A DNA stretch of 51,285 nucleotides from Chara braunii (Eukaryota > Streptophyta > Charophyceae > Charales > Characeae), in assembly GCA_003427395.1 (NCBI GenBank), contig BFEA01000350.1:974873-1026157 (forward strand), in the 5' to 3' direction. Shown one piece after another: positions 28,426 to 39,195 of the stretch (within the stretch, counting starts at the first letter, position 1; each line of letters begins with the position of its first letter). Both the position numbers and the translations under genes were made by a program. Below the pieces are notes generated by a model. The model was not told the origin of the DNA and did no database searches. It saw only the letters and a list, made by a program, of their open reading frames with translations.

Positions 28426-29581
28426 ACGAGTCGTGAGCGGAAGGTCTAGGCAGCTAGACATAATCCAGGCAATGCACAATGGACTAGCTGGAGGCCATAG
28501 GTCATTCAAAGGGACCCTTGCAAAAATCACACCACTCTACGTCTGGCAGGTGTGGCAGGTATGGTGGCAACTTACTGCCAGACATGCCTGATATGCCAGG
28601 AAAGGAGTTTCGCACGTGTCTTCGAGCCCCTTAGACCTACCTAGGTACTAGGGCCGGGGCACTTAGTCCACCTCGACGTTGCGGTCATGCAGGTGCCAAC
28701 GGATAGATACAGGTACATCCTGGATGCAAGGGACAACCTCAGTGGCTACGTAGAGGCGGTAGCACTCAAGAGAAAGACAGGGAAGGGAGTGGCCGACTGG
28801 ATAGAGGATTTCTACCGAAGACACCCCTTTGTGCGCAGATTCATAGCGGATAATGGGATGGAGTTCGTCAATCAGTAGGTATTGAGCAGGCTTAAGACCT
28901 TGTGCGTACCCATCAAGATCATTGAGTCATATCACCCTGAGGCAAATGCACCAGTAGAAAGGGGGCATCGGACTTTGAAGAACACAATCGCCAAGCTGGC
29001 AGCGGATGATTTGGGAAACTGGCCACGGTTCCTTAAGCAGACATTTTTCTCTGAGAACATGACACCGAAAAGGACGACAGGGTATTCCGGCACAACTTTG
29101 GTATGGGAGGGAGATTGATTTTCCGGTGCAAGCCTTAATCCCCACCTGGAACAGGCTAGATGATGATCCACATCTGTCCACGGAAGAGTTAATCGTCGCA
29201 CGTTGTCAACAGGTCATCAGAAATGAGGAGGCACTCGAGGAAGTGGTTAACCGTGTGATGGATAGTCGGATGAGGGACGAAGCAAGGTGGGATCAGGTGA
29301 AGAATATCCGGAAGAAGCCGCTCCAAGTGGGGAAAAATGTGCTAATTAGGAACTCGGTCCTTGTGAGCACGTGGTCTGGGCAACTGGGGAAGAGGTTCAA
29401 AGGGCCCTACAGGATCGCTAAGCGGATGAGATTGAACACGTTCGAACTTGAGGACCTTGATGGTACTAATATAAGAGGGTCATTCCAGGGACAGAGGCTG
29501 GTCAGGTTTTTTAGCAGGGATCCTGTGGAACAATGGTTACAAGAAGCCCAGGATAGGGAAACAGGGGAATTGACAGCTTAA
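28374..29581 (+). pseudogene. Element B integrase, frameshifted and with stops
   Basis: An HNGLAGGH zinc-site half is at about 28473-28496 and its partner YCQTCLICQ at about 28575 in another frame. A local repeat (TGGCAGGTGTGGCAGGTATGG) marks the indel between them. The core has LVHLDVAV (first Asp), FIADNGMEF (second Asp) and HPEANAPVERGH (Glu), so the D,D,E triad is present. TAG at 28876 interrupts the core and an indel at about 29097 disrupts TTL.YGREIDF. The C-terminal domain is intact to 29581 with KRFKGPYRI, the usual SH3-like end. Integrase would insert element DNA into the chromosome. Confidence 0.85.
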
Positions 29582-29654
29582 AAGACAGGCTATACTTATG
29601 GACCGCCTCCCTGTGGAAGTGATCATAGCCACATAAATTGCTCGTTTGTGTGTC

Positions 29655-29870
29655 TTAATCTTTGTGGAACGTGGGGAGACTGCCTGGGCTGACTGTGACT
29701 GGGCTTGGGAGCACGGGGCAGTGTATTATAGTTTTTGTGGGGTAACTCTGGGGACTGTCTACACGAGGTATCTATGTGCCGAGTCAATGTACCATAGTTT
29801 TTGTGGGGTGATGCTGTGGACTGCCTATATGGGGCACCTATGTGCTGGGACAATGTGTCAAGGGTTCTAA
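29655..29870. repeat. Three imperfect tandem repeats of about 66-72 bp
   Basis: Phrases such as TAGTTTTTGTGGGG and CTATGTGC..G recur at about 29727 and 29793, with a weaker earlier copy. They lie between integrase and the extra ORF. Confidence 0.7.
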
Positions 29871-29984
29871 GGGAAAATGAGACTACCAACTATATGGGGG
29901 CAAGCAAGAGTTCTAGGGAAGCCTCCAAAGCTGCAAATGAGAGTGGGAGGGAATGTGTGCGTATGAGGGGATGCGGTGACTGTT

Positions 29985-30647
29985 ATGGATGGACAGGACC
30001 AGGGAACAAGAAGAAAAGCAAGAAAAGACAAAATGGAGTTTGAAAATGAGAATGACAACAATGCAATCAACAGGCCGAACGAGCAACAGCCAACAAGACA
30101 GGCTGGAGAGTTAAGCTCCAGAAAAAGCAAGTTGTATGTGGGGGTTAATCACAATCTGGTTGTGAACAGGGGGGGTAGAAAGCAAGGGACCAGGGGACCT
30201 TCACCACCGAGGGAGGGGGAGCTAATAGTCCTCCCATCATAAAGTGACACTAGCAGTGAGGAGGAAGGGAATCCGGGGAAAAGACAGAGATTTAGAAAGG
30301 AGGAGTCCATTGAAGTCATAGACCTCAGCAGCGAGGAGGAAGAGGATGAAGTGACGACACCCACAAGGGAAGTACGGGGTAGAGAGGAGGACCCGGGGGA
30401 AGAAAAAGACAAATGGATAAGAGAATTTGGGTCGGCTTTCACCGACTGGTTCGACCAATGCGCCAGCATCCTGCGATACGAATGGGCAATGAAAGACACG
30501 CAAAAGTTGAGCAGGGGGGAGGACATATCCCCAACGACTTTCTTTACAGAGGAGGAGTTTCTTGGCCTAAAGAGGTCAAAGAGACTAATGCAACAAGAGA
30601 TTGAGGCTCGTGCTAGGGAGGCTCGACGCAGAGCATCTGGGCAGTAA
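29985..30647 (+). pseudogene. Extra ORF after integrase with two SIM-like motifs, one stop
   Basis: ATG 29985 starts a frame of 220 codons to TAA 30645, broken by TAA 30240. The N-terminal part is basic and polar. The middle has LIVLPS followed after the stop by SDTSSEEE, and then IEVIDLSSEEEEDE (about 30309-30350). Both are hydrophobic cores followed by Ser and acidic residues, the form of SUMO-interacting motifs, and the second is textbook-like. The last 90 residues are helical and charged with Trp residues (WIREFGSAFTDWFDQCASIL) and an Arg-rich end. Extra ORFs are known in some plant Ty3/gypsy lineages; I do not recognise this protein. A link to SUMO or nuclear targeting is inference. Confidence 0.55.
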
Positions 30648-31569
30648 AGGGATAATAAGCAGAATGGGGGTTAGCTAAAAATTGGGGGAGGGTTGGTACC
30701 TGGGCAGGCAGAGCTGCCATTTTGAATTTTGCATTTGAATTTCCGAAGAATGGACTACGATAGAACAACTTTTTGACTAAGATTGACCAAAGATTGGGCA
30801 ACTAGTGCTACCTTCCAATAATAATGGCTTCTTCAGAAGGACATCTGGGAGGATGAGCTTGAGACTGGAACTATGAAGGACTGGGGTATAGATGAGACAA
30901 GTCTGTAATGTTATCTTTTGCATTTGAACTTTATCTCTTCTTTTTTTCAAGGACTGTGGCATAACAACTTCTTGGACTGGGAAAGTTAGCAAGGGATGAG
31001 TAGCTAGTGCTATTTATATAAGTACCTGCTCGTTTGAGGAAATAAGAGCATTTTTCATAGTAAGAAGGGGACTGGGGATGATTGACTCTGAGAGATGAAC
31101 GAGGGTATGTGAATTGTTGAAGATTGGAAAAAAAGTCGATGGTAGAAAGTTTTTCTTTTTGAAAAGTGCGTATCCTTGGTTGAATGAGTCATCACATGAG
31201 TTTTTGTGAAAGGTTAAGGGACCTATGGGTAAAGAGGCGTGATGAACACTCTTCCCTAGGAGCCTAATCCAACAAGTCTCACATTAGTCCAGAACAGCAA
31301 GACACATGAGAACCAAAGAAAGGGAAAATAGTGAAGACACACACCCCTTGCAATGGTTGAACGGCCGCGCGAGCTGGTACTGCTTGAGGTTTCGACCCTC
31401 AACTCGAGTACTAGATGCTAAGTCGGATGTATGAATGGACATAAAGATGACAAATGGTATGAGGAAGAGGAAGAATCATGCGTAAAAACCCAAGACGATG
31501 GCCGCCTTCTGACCCCCGAGACGAGATAGGATCCGTGTCCTCGAGGCCCACCCCCTCGGGCGCTAACAT

Positions 31570-31765
31570 TGTAATGGACAAGGATGACCCTAACCAGGCT
31601 GTCCAATTGAAATAGAAAAGGATGACCCTAACAAGGCTGCCCAATTGAAATGGATAAGGATGATCCTAACCAGGCTGTCCGATTGCAATGGATAAGAATG
31701 ACCCTAACCAGGCTGTTCGACTTGAAATTGGAAAGAACGACCCTAACCAGGTTGTTCGGAATGAC
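31570..31765. repeat. About 40-bp tandem repeat, 4-5 copies
   Basis: The phrase GGATGACCCTAACCAGGCTG recurs at intervals of about 38-42 bp and decays to the right. Confidence 0.85.
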
Positions 31766-31849
31766 CCCTGACAAAGGTCATTCTTTGGAATTGGCACTGG
31801 GGTCCCCTTGCATGGCTGCTTGAGATGCATGATATTACAAAAGTTGAGC

Positions 31850-32110
31850 TTTGGAAAAGATATAGGAAGAGCTGAACTTCAGATATTGGAAGAGCTGAGC
31901 TTTGAAAAAAATATGGGAAGAGCTAAGCTTTGGATATTACAAGAGTTGAACCTTGGAAAAAAACATTGGAAAAGCTGAGCTTGAAAAAGATATTGGACTC
32001 AGCCTTGGAAAAGATACTGGACTCAGCCCTGGAAAAGATATTGCATTGAGCACTGGACTGAGATTGAGCATGACAATGAGACTGAGCATTGAAATTGGAT
32101 TGAGTATTGG
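31850..32110. repeat. Imperfect GAAGAGCTGAGCTTTGGA-type tandem repeat
   Basis: Short units of about 25-35 bp built from TTGGAAAAGATATTGGA and GAGCTGAGCTT alternate irregularly. Confidence 0.75.
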
Positions 32111-33054
32111 AAATTGCATTGCATAAACAGGCGACCCTAGGCAACTTGAAATGGATTTGGAAATGACATTGAAATGGATTTCTCTTTTTTTCTAGTCTTT
32201 GGCCTCAGCGAGAGAGGGATACCGGTGCACGCACCGCGGCCCCAAGACCTCTATCCCTTTGAGGAAAAAAGTATCAGCGCGACCTGCTCTTCCTTTAAGA
32301 GGATGAGGGTTAAAGGACTAAGGCATCTACCACTTGGATTGGTGCGGGACGTCCGGAACTGACCCTGACAATGAACTCTAGTCGGGGAGTTCAAACTGCT
32401 CCTCCTGTTGAATGCCTAAACGTCAAAGGGCGAGAGAGCCAAATGGGCAAGGAAACCATTCTCATCTAGTATATTTTGTCATCTCCAACCACACGCCATA
32501 TCATAGAGGGGTGTCATGGCCGTTTGGGTCGGACCTCGGCTGCCCGCATTAAGTTGGGCGGAATTGTCCAAGGGGAGGAGTCCGCGGCCACCACGGGGCA
32601 TTGACACTACCCTGCCGGAGCATTACAACCGCTTCGGGACTAATTACGAGATCTTCATAACTGCACTCGCGAACTAATAGAGAGCTCCAACTCTTTTGAA
32701 AGGAAGAGGCCGAAATCCAAAAAATTACCACTCGGGAGGAACGATTCGCGAGGAACGCTCTTACGGCTAGACGAGGCCCTGGAAGGCTTGGATTGGACCT
32801 GTCCTCCAGACGTGGGGAGAAACCTCAGTATTGGTGTCTGCCACGTAAGAGAAAAAAAGTCGGACCGGGTAGAAGGATGAAGCGTCGTCTATTGGAGAGG
32901 AACTGATCACTCTTCCTTTTGTGAAGCGGATGGGCTTGTGTCCTTCACTTGCGGTTGGTGGGCCAAAGGTCTGCGTACCTTCGAGTGAGAACCAGTCGCG
33001 CGATGGGGACATCGCGTTTTGAGTGGGGGGAAGGTGTGCCATCTACAAATGAAT

Positions 33055-33400
33055 ACGCATGGAAAAAGACCTGTATTTGGCTTTGCATGGGCCTGAGGAA
33101 AGGGGTCTGGCAAGACACCCAGAAAAGAAAAAAACTTGTAATTGGTTTTGCATAAGCTGGAGAAAAGGGGGCCTGGCAAGATGTCCAGGACAGAAAGGAC
33201 TTGAGCAAGTGACATGGTATGAACTTGAGAAAAAAGGTCCTGCAAGACAACCAGGAAGGAAAGGGCTGGTATGATTGACTTTGCATGGACTTGAGAAAAG
33301 GACTGGCAGGCTGGGGAATGGCTGTGTGATTGGCTTGCATGGGCTTGAGAAAAAGGTTCGACAAGATGTTTGAAAAAGAAATGCACAAGGAATGAACCGA
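33055..33400. repeat. Degenerate tandem repeat of about 70-75 bp
   Basis: Copies share TTGCATGG.CTTGAGAAAA and GGCAAGA.G.CCAGGA phrases over about five units. Confidence 0.7.
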
Positions 33401-33749
33401 GCATTGCACATGGAAAGTCAATTAAGTAAAGGGCAAGAAAGGGCAGAGGATGATATGCATGAAGAATTGGCAAGACCTGAGAAAGGCTGAGTAAAATGAC
33501 CCGGGGGAAATGCATGTGGATTTGGCTAAGCCTGGGCATCGGGGAGAGGAAAAGCCGTATCGAAGACATGGATTGCGCGGGCCGAAAAGCAGATCATTTG
33601 TGGATGTTCTAAGAGTAAAGAATGAGAAAGGACAAAAAAGAACCCTGGCAAGCTAACTACCCGTCTCACCCCACCTCCCTTTCCCGTTTGTCTATCATTC
33701 CAAAATCTCTACCGACTATGGACTGGTGCGTCATGAGGACATCGCGAAT

Positions 33750-33763
33750 GAGTGGGGGGAATG
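33750..33763 (+). promoter_or_regulatory. Polypurine tract of element B
   Basis: GAGTGGGGGGAATG lies immediately before the 3' LTR start (TGTCGGG, 33764), the expected plus-strand priming site. Confidence 0.8.
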
Positions 33764-34796
33764 TGTCGGGACTGGTGAGTCCCGAATGAATTCCCATCAC
33801 TCGAGAGACTGTATATGGCCGGTTTGTGCACGGCAGAGAAAATCAGAGGCAAGAAGGATGGGAGATTCAAGGCATAGGCACGAGCGCGAGGAATCTAGAG
33901 GCTGCTTGAAGTCGTCGGGACCCATGAACTAAGAAGAAATTGATGGAACAGGGGGCGGCAGAGGACCGCAAGAAAGCTGCAAAGGCGACCCTGCCTCTGA
34001 AACGAAGACGGACCGCCAGGAATAGTGATGACGTAGGATGCACGTCGCAAAGAGAGAAGATAAGTGGGAAAGGATAGGACGTAAGGCGCCGGCATGGAAA
34101 AAGGTAGCCGGGCCAGGTGGGCCACTAGGACGCAGCGGCGGGAGGGCCAAGGGGGCCACAGACCAAGAAAAGATGTGGTAGCGGCGGGACAAATTACCGG
34201 GGACCACGTGAGACCAAGAGAAGATGTGGTACCGGCGGGACAAAGTACCGGGGACCACGTGAGACCAAGAGAAGATGTGGTACCGGCGGGACAAAGTGCC
34301 GGGGACCACATGAGACCAAGAAAAGATGTGGTACCGGCGGGACAAAGTGTCGGGGACCACGTGAGACCAAGAAAAGATGTGGTGCTGGAAGGACAAAGTG
34401 TCGGGGACCACGTGAGACCAAGAAAAGATGTGGTGTCAGTGGAACAAAGTGTTGGGGACCGCGTGGGACCAAGAGAAAAACGCGGCACCATGGGACTAGT
34501 GTCGGGGACTAGTGTGGGACAAGTGGCGGGGACCGGTGACGTCCCAAGGAAAAATTGCGGCGCGGTATGTAGTACAAAAAAATAAAACAAGTTGCGCCGT
34601 CAAGATCGGAGATCTTGACGATCAAGAATATTTGTACCACTAATGAAAGCACTAGCGGGAGCTAGAGGGAGGGCCAAAAGAAAAGTAAAAAAGTAAAGAG
34701 AACAAGTAATGGGAGGCATGGGAGCAATCCGAAAAATCTCGGATTGCCCTCCCCCAAGAAAGTAGGGCCAAAGGGAGCCAACATGAAGAAAATAGG
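33764..34796 (+). repeat. Element B 3' LTR, part shared with the 5' LTR
   Basis: It matches 22530-23562 along its full length, with the same start hairpin (33766-33785), six 51-bp repeats and internal hairpins at 34600-34618 and 34725-34746. It probably continues rightward beyond 34796. Confidence 0.85.
34169..34474 (+). repeat. Six 51-bp tandem repeats in the 3' LTR
   Basis: Same array as at 22935, again six copies and again an open plus-strand frame of 163 codons from ATG 34094. Confidence 0.85.
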
Positions 34797-37478
34797 TTCC
34801 CGAAAAAAAAAAAATCGGTGCAAGGGGACCCACCGTTTGGGAGAGAGGAGGGCTAACGGTGGCTTCCAATGGCATGGAAGGGCCGCAACCGCAGTCCGAA
34901 AAATAACGGACTGACCCTTGAAGTATAGGAAGGGTCAAATCTAAGAGGAAGAGGCAAGAAAAGGGCCTTAACGGCTAATTGACACTTGGCATGGGAAAAG
35001 AAAAAAAAAAAAAAAAAAAAAAAAGAGGTGAGAGAGGATGAGTGAGTTGGCCGTCAGTAGGGACTGCCAAGTCCCAACTGTCCACAAATGGAGGAAAAAA
35101 AAAAGAAAAGAAAAGAAAAGTGAGAAAAATACCTTAACGGTTAGTTGACACTTGACATGCACAAATAAATAAAAAAGAAAAAGAGAACGGAGGTGAGAGA
35201 GGATGCGTGAGTTGGTCGTCAGTTGGGATTGCAGCAAGTTGAGACTGCCATGTCCCAACTATCCACAAGTGGTGGAAAAAGAAAAGAAAAAGAAAAGAAA
35301 AATAAAAGTAAAAGGAGGAAAGTCAAAAGGGCACTAACGGACAAAAACGGCCACCTAGGGGAAGGATTTTGGACCAGATTCACTTGGGCAATCTGGCGGT
35401 TACAAAGGACCATGTTTTTCTTTAATTTATGCTGAGAAAATTAAAAAAAAACAAGGCCCCATGCAACCGAAAAATAACGGATTGCATGGGGGAGGCCAAA
35501 ATCAAGTTCTAAGTGCTCCTGAAGCCAAAATTGAGACTGGATGCGCTTGGGAAGGGGCCGCCTGATTTTCTTTTGGTAGGAGGCTAGTTGAGGGCCGTTG
35601 GGACAAGGAAAAATGCCCCTGCAGTCCGAGATGCAACGGACTGCATGAGAAGGGGTAAACTCTTGTTTTTGGGGCTCCGGGAGCCAAAAGTGAGCCCGGA
35701 AGCCTTAGGAAAATTAACAGTTTGTTTTCCTTGGGCTTGGGGCATGTCGTGGGGCTGTGGGGCTAGCAAGGTAGATGTGGATGCAGTCAGCGAAAATAAC
35801 AGACTGCATGGGAATGCCCGGGCCAAGAGAAAGTGGACTGCGGCACGCCGAAAACATTAGAAAGTGGTGTCGTGGATCTTAGGGAGTGTGACGGTAAAAC
35901 GGCAACGGCACGGCGGGGGCCCCGCGGCCGGGAAAACATTGACGGCACAAGGGACACATGAAAAAAATAATAAAACGGGACTGCCGGGGACATGGGAAGT
36001 CCCAAATAAAAATTGGACGTCAACCGGAATGACGCCGGGGGCCAAAGGGGGTCAAACAAAAATTGTCGGAAAATGGGCCTTGTCGAGGGCACCGCCGGCG
36101 GAGCAAAAAAAATGGGACTAATATGGGAAGCGGCGGGGACTTGAGGTGTCCCGAGGGGGAGACCACTAGCTAAAGTGAGGAGTGATCATGAGAAATAAAC
36201 GGCGTCATCGAGATCAAGGATCTCGATGTTGGAAAATATTAGCATCACTAGTGTTAACACTTGTGGGGCTCAAACGGGTGAAAGCGGGAGTGAGGAGCAA
36301 TCAAAAAAGAATAAGGGGAGGGTTGTCCAGCAGACCGGGGTATTTTGGACTAGCTAGGCATGAGAAAACAAAGGTCCAAGGGACTCCAAGCAAGAAACTG
36401 GCCAGCTGTGAAAAATCAGAGCCAATGGGGCTCAAAATGGAGGCTAATGGAAATGAAATGAGCCCCCTAGGGGCATGGGTATGGCAACTTGGTAGGCCGG
36501 GGTGTAACGACCAACAACAGGCCATGAACCTGGCCACAATCAAGGCTCTAAGGCCGAGAAAGAGAATGCACAGCAAATTATCACATGTCACAACAAAAAT
36601 AAAAGAAAAAGAAGAGAAAAATAAGAGAAAAGGGAGAGAGAATGAGACAAAATAGGAGGAATGGGTGGAGGAGAACATGTCGGCCTATTGGGATGGCTGC
36701 AGTAGGGACTGCCAGGTCCCAATGATGACCTCACTCCTCCTAGATCCAAGGAGTGCAGGCCGGGTTGCTGAGATATGGCCCTTGGGGCCATATCTCAACA
36801 ATATCTGAATTTAAAAAGGCAAAAATGAAAGAAAATGAAAAGGAAAAAATCCGGTTTTCTTTTGGAGCATGGATCTGAAATCAGATCTCATGGTGGAGAG
36901 AAAACAATCGTTTTTTATGGGCCAGCAAAAAACGGCTAGATCCGGAATGAGGTGGCAGCCCAAAATGGAAAGAAACAAAAAAAGAAAAAAAACAAAACAG
37001 TACATTTGGCCCATAAGGAGAGCCAGATGCATCAAAAATTGAAAAATTAGATTTAGGAGCTCAAAATTCAAGCATGGGCTACTAGGGGGTAGCACGGATT
37101 ATTGCAGGTCATGGATCTCAATCAGATCCAAGGCTGAAAAGGTACCGCCACTTTGAAAAATGGTCCGGCCTACACAAGGGAGGCCGAAAACTGAAAAAAA
37201 TCGAAGAAAAGGCCCACTAGGCCTTTTTCCTTCAAGTAAAATTGCCCCTTGGGCCTTAGGACCCAAGGGAGCAGCATTTGTGAGGTGGAAAAGAGGCCGG
37301 TGTAGGCTAAGGGGTAGTCCAAGTTGGTACCAACCACTGGAACTGCATGAACCTAGCCAAAAAGAGGCCCAGATGCCCCCGGAGAGGCCTAGCGGTGAAA
37401 ATTGGCCTTGGGGGTACCTCGGTTCACCAAGGGACACTTGGAGAGGCCCAAGGGCTGGCCGGACTGTTGTTCCCAGCC
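34797..37478 (+). other. Probable continuation of the element B LTR (U3), hairpin-rich
   Basis: No protein gene is supported. Hairpins of one family (CAGTCCG/CGGACTG-type arms, A-rich loop) occur at 34892-34913, 35461-35486, 35620-35645 and 35781-35809. A segment at about 34963-35110 is repeated at about 35131-35275 (TTAACGGTTAGTTGACACTT, GAGAGAGGATG.GTGAGTTGG). The stretch 36125-36260 is a diverged copy of 34520-34640, including its ATCGAGATC/GATCTCGAT hairpin (36207-36227). It leads into a TATA box at 37479. Confidence 0.55.
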
Positions 37479-37486
37479 TATATAAG
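37479..37486 (+). promoter_or_regulatory. TATA box, probable element B LTR promoter
   Basis: TATATAAG sits in CAGCC-TATATAAG-CTGGGG, followed about 25 bp later by pyrimidine-rich GTCCGCCACTTTCATTC, a good transcription start region. It is the strongest TATA context in the window. Confidence 0.6.
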
Positions 37487-37814
37487 CTGGGGATTCAGTC
37501 CGCCACTTTCATTCTTGCATGAGGAGTGCCCATGCTGCCCAAATGAATCCGTAGGAGCTCTAAAGGCAATTGGAGAGTGGTGAGGGGAACCCCTGCCAAT
37601 TCGGAAGCTTGAGGAGGCTGTGAGGTAGTGGGAGGAGTCATAGAAGCTAGAGGTAGTAAGGGTGACACTGGGGGAGGTAGTTCGCCATAACCCCCTGGGT
37701 GTGAGGAAGAGAGGGAGGCTAGAAGGAGTCCCCGTTAGCGCTCCTAGAGGAGGCCTCGTTGAGATTGAGACTCCATTTCCAAGATATCGACAAGGTGAGT
37801 GAGACTAAGAAGAT

Positions 37815-37965
37815 GTATCTTCTTCTTCTTCTTCTTCTCCTTCTTCTTCTTCTTCTTCTTCCTCTTCTCCTCTTCTTCATTAGTCTTCATCCTCTTCCTT
37901 TTCTCCTCCTTCACTTTGTTCTTTCTCTCCTCCTTCTCCTTCTTCATCCTCTTCTTCCTTTGGAT
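37815..37965. repeat. CTT/CTC polypyrimidine tract
   Basis: About 150 bp of CTT and CTC repeats, giving only Phe/Leu/Ser frames on the plus strand and Lys/Glu on the minus strand. Confidence 0.95.
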
Positions 37966-38044
37966 AATCAAACTCTTGTTTTTCGTTTATACACTAATAG
38001 GGAGTGTTCCGATTCTTCTAGGAAGGATCTCTTGGTGATTGTTT

Positions 38045-39195
38045 GAGATTAAAGCTCTTTAAACTTGTGTTTTTCACTTATTGGCTAGTGGGTGGTGTAA
38101 CGCAACACCCATAGATGCTTCGGGATGCATTCTTGATGATTAGAGTTCTTCAAACTTGTGTTTTTCACTCATTGGCTAGTAGGTAGTGTAGCGCAACATC
38201 CATGGATGCTTCGTGATGCAATCTTGATGACTCTTCAAACTTGTGTTTTTCACTCATTGGCTAGTGGGTGGTGTAGCGCAACACCCATTGATGCTTCGTG
38301 ATGCAATCTTGATGGGTTGAGCTCTCCAAACTTGTGTTTTTCTCTCATTTGCTAGTTGGAAGTGTTGCGATTCATCCTAGCATACTTCGCTGCACTTTCC
38401 CCTGATTGGATTGCTTCCAAACTTGTCATTTGGTTGTTCTTGATGCTTGGATGGGTTGCGATTCATCCTATTATACTTCGCTACACTTTTCCCTGATTAG
38501 ATTGCTTCCAAACTTGTCATTTGGCTGTTCTTGATGCTTGGATGGGCTACAATTCATCCTAGGATACTTCGTTGCACTTTCCCCTGATTAGATTGCTTCC
38601 AAACTTATCATTTGGCTGTTCTTGATGCTAGGATGGGTTGCGATTCATCCTAGGATACTTCACTGCACTTTCCCGTGATTAGATTGCTTCCAAACTTGTC
38701 ATTTGGTTGTTCTTGATGCTTGGATGGGTTGCGATTCATCCTAGGATACTTCGCTGCACTTTTCCCTGATTAGATTGCTTCAAAACTTGTCATTTGACTG
38801 CTCTTGATGCTTGGATGGGTTGCGATTCATCCTAGGATACTTCGCTGCACTTTCCCCTGATTAGATTGCTTCCAAACGTGTCATTTGGCTGTTCTTGGTG
38901 CTTGGGTGGGTTGCGATTCATCCCATGATACTTCGCTGTTCTTTCCCTTGGGTATATTGCTGTTACCCTTGTCATTTTGTTGTTCTAAGCATTTGGGTAG
39001 GCCGCAAGTCATCCCATGATACTTTGCTGATCTTTCCCCTGGGTAGATTGCTGTTAACATTGTCATTTTGTTGTTCCAAGTGCTTGGGTGGGTTGTGGTA
39101 CATCCCGTGATACTTCGCTGGTTTTCTCCCTCGGTAGATTGCTGTTAACTTTGTCTTTTATTGTTTTGAGTGCTTGGGTGTGTGGTGGTGTGTCC
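38045..39195 (+). repeat. Two adjoining tandem arrays, about 95-bp and 91-bp units
   Basis: The first three to four units (about 38045-38340) share AAACTTGTGTTTTTCACTCA and TGTAGCGCAACACCCAT. The next nine or so (38340-39195) have a 91-bp period with AAACTTGTCATTTGGCTGTT and GGGTTGCGATTCATCCTAGG. The two types share the AAACTTGT phrase and seem to have a common origin. They lie downstream of the TATA box at 37479, so they would be in the transcript. Confidence 0.85.

Larger units (their letters stand above)
30648..33749 (+). other. Element B 3' non-coding region with tandem repeats
   Basis: No gene is supported. A TATA-like TTTATATAAG occurs at about 31014. Three different tandem arrays lie at about 31570-31765, 31850-32110 and 33055-33400. 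A purine tract like the one before the 3' LTR is present at 33021-33034. Tandem arrays in the 3' non-coding region are known in Ogre/Tat-type plant elements. Confidence 0.7.
22530..34796 (+). mobile_element. Element B: Ty3/gypsy-type LTR retrotransposon, decayed
   Basis: The direct repeats 22530-23562 and 33764-34796 are both 1033 bp and begin TGTCGGGACTGG. A purine tract (33750-33763) lies just before the second, as expected for a 3' LTR. Between them lie gag, protease, RT, RNase H and integrase in the Ty3/gypsy order, then an extra ORF. No primer-binding site follows the first repeat and neither repeat ends in CA, so the 5' LTR seems to have lost its right part. The 3' LTR probably continues for several kb past 34796. 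Many stops and indels show that the element is inactive. Confidence 0.9.

Noticed and set aside
29126-29200. Separate gene starting at 29126
   Set aside because: It is the in-frame C-terminal part of element B integrase after an indel, not a new gene.
37744-38046. Poly-Leu/Phe or poly-Lys/Glu ORFs
   Set aside because: They are translations of the CTT tract.
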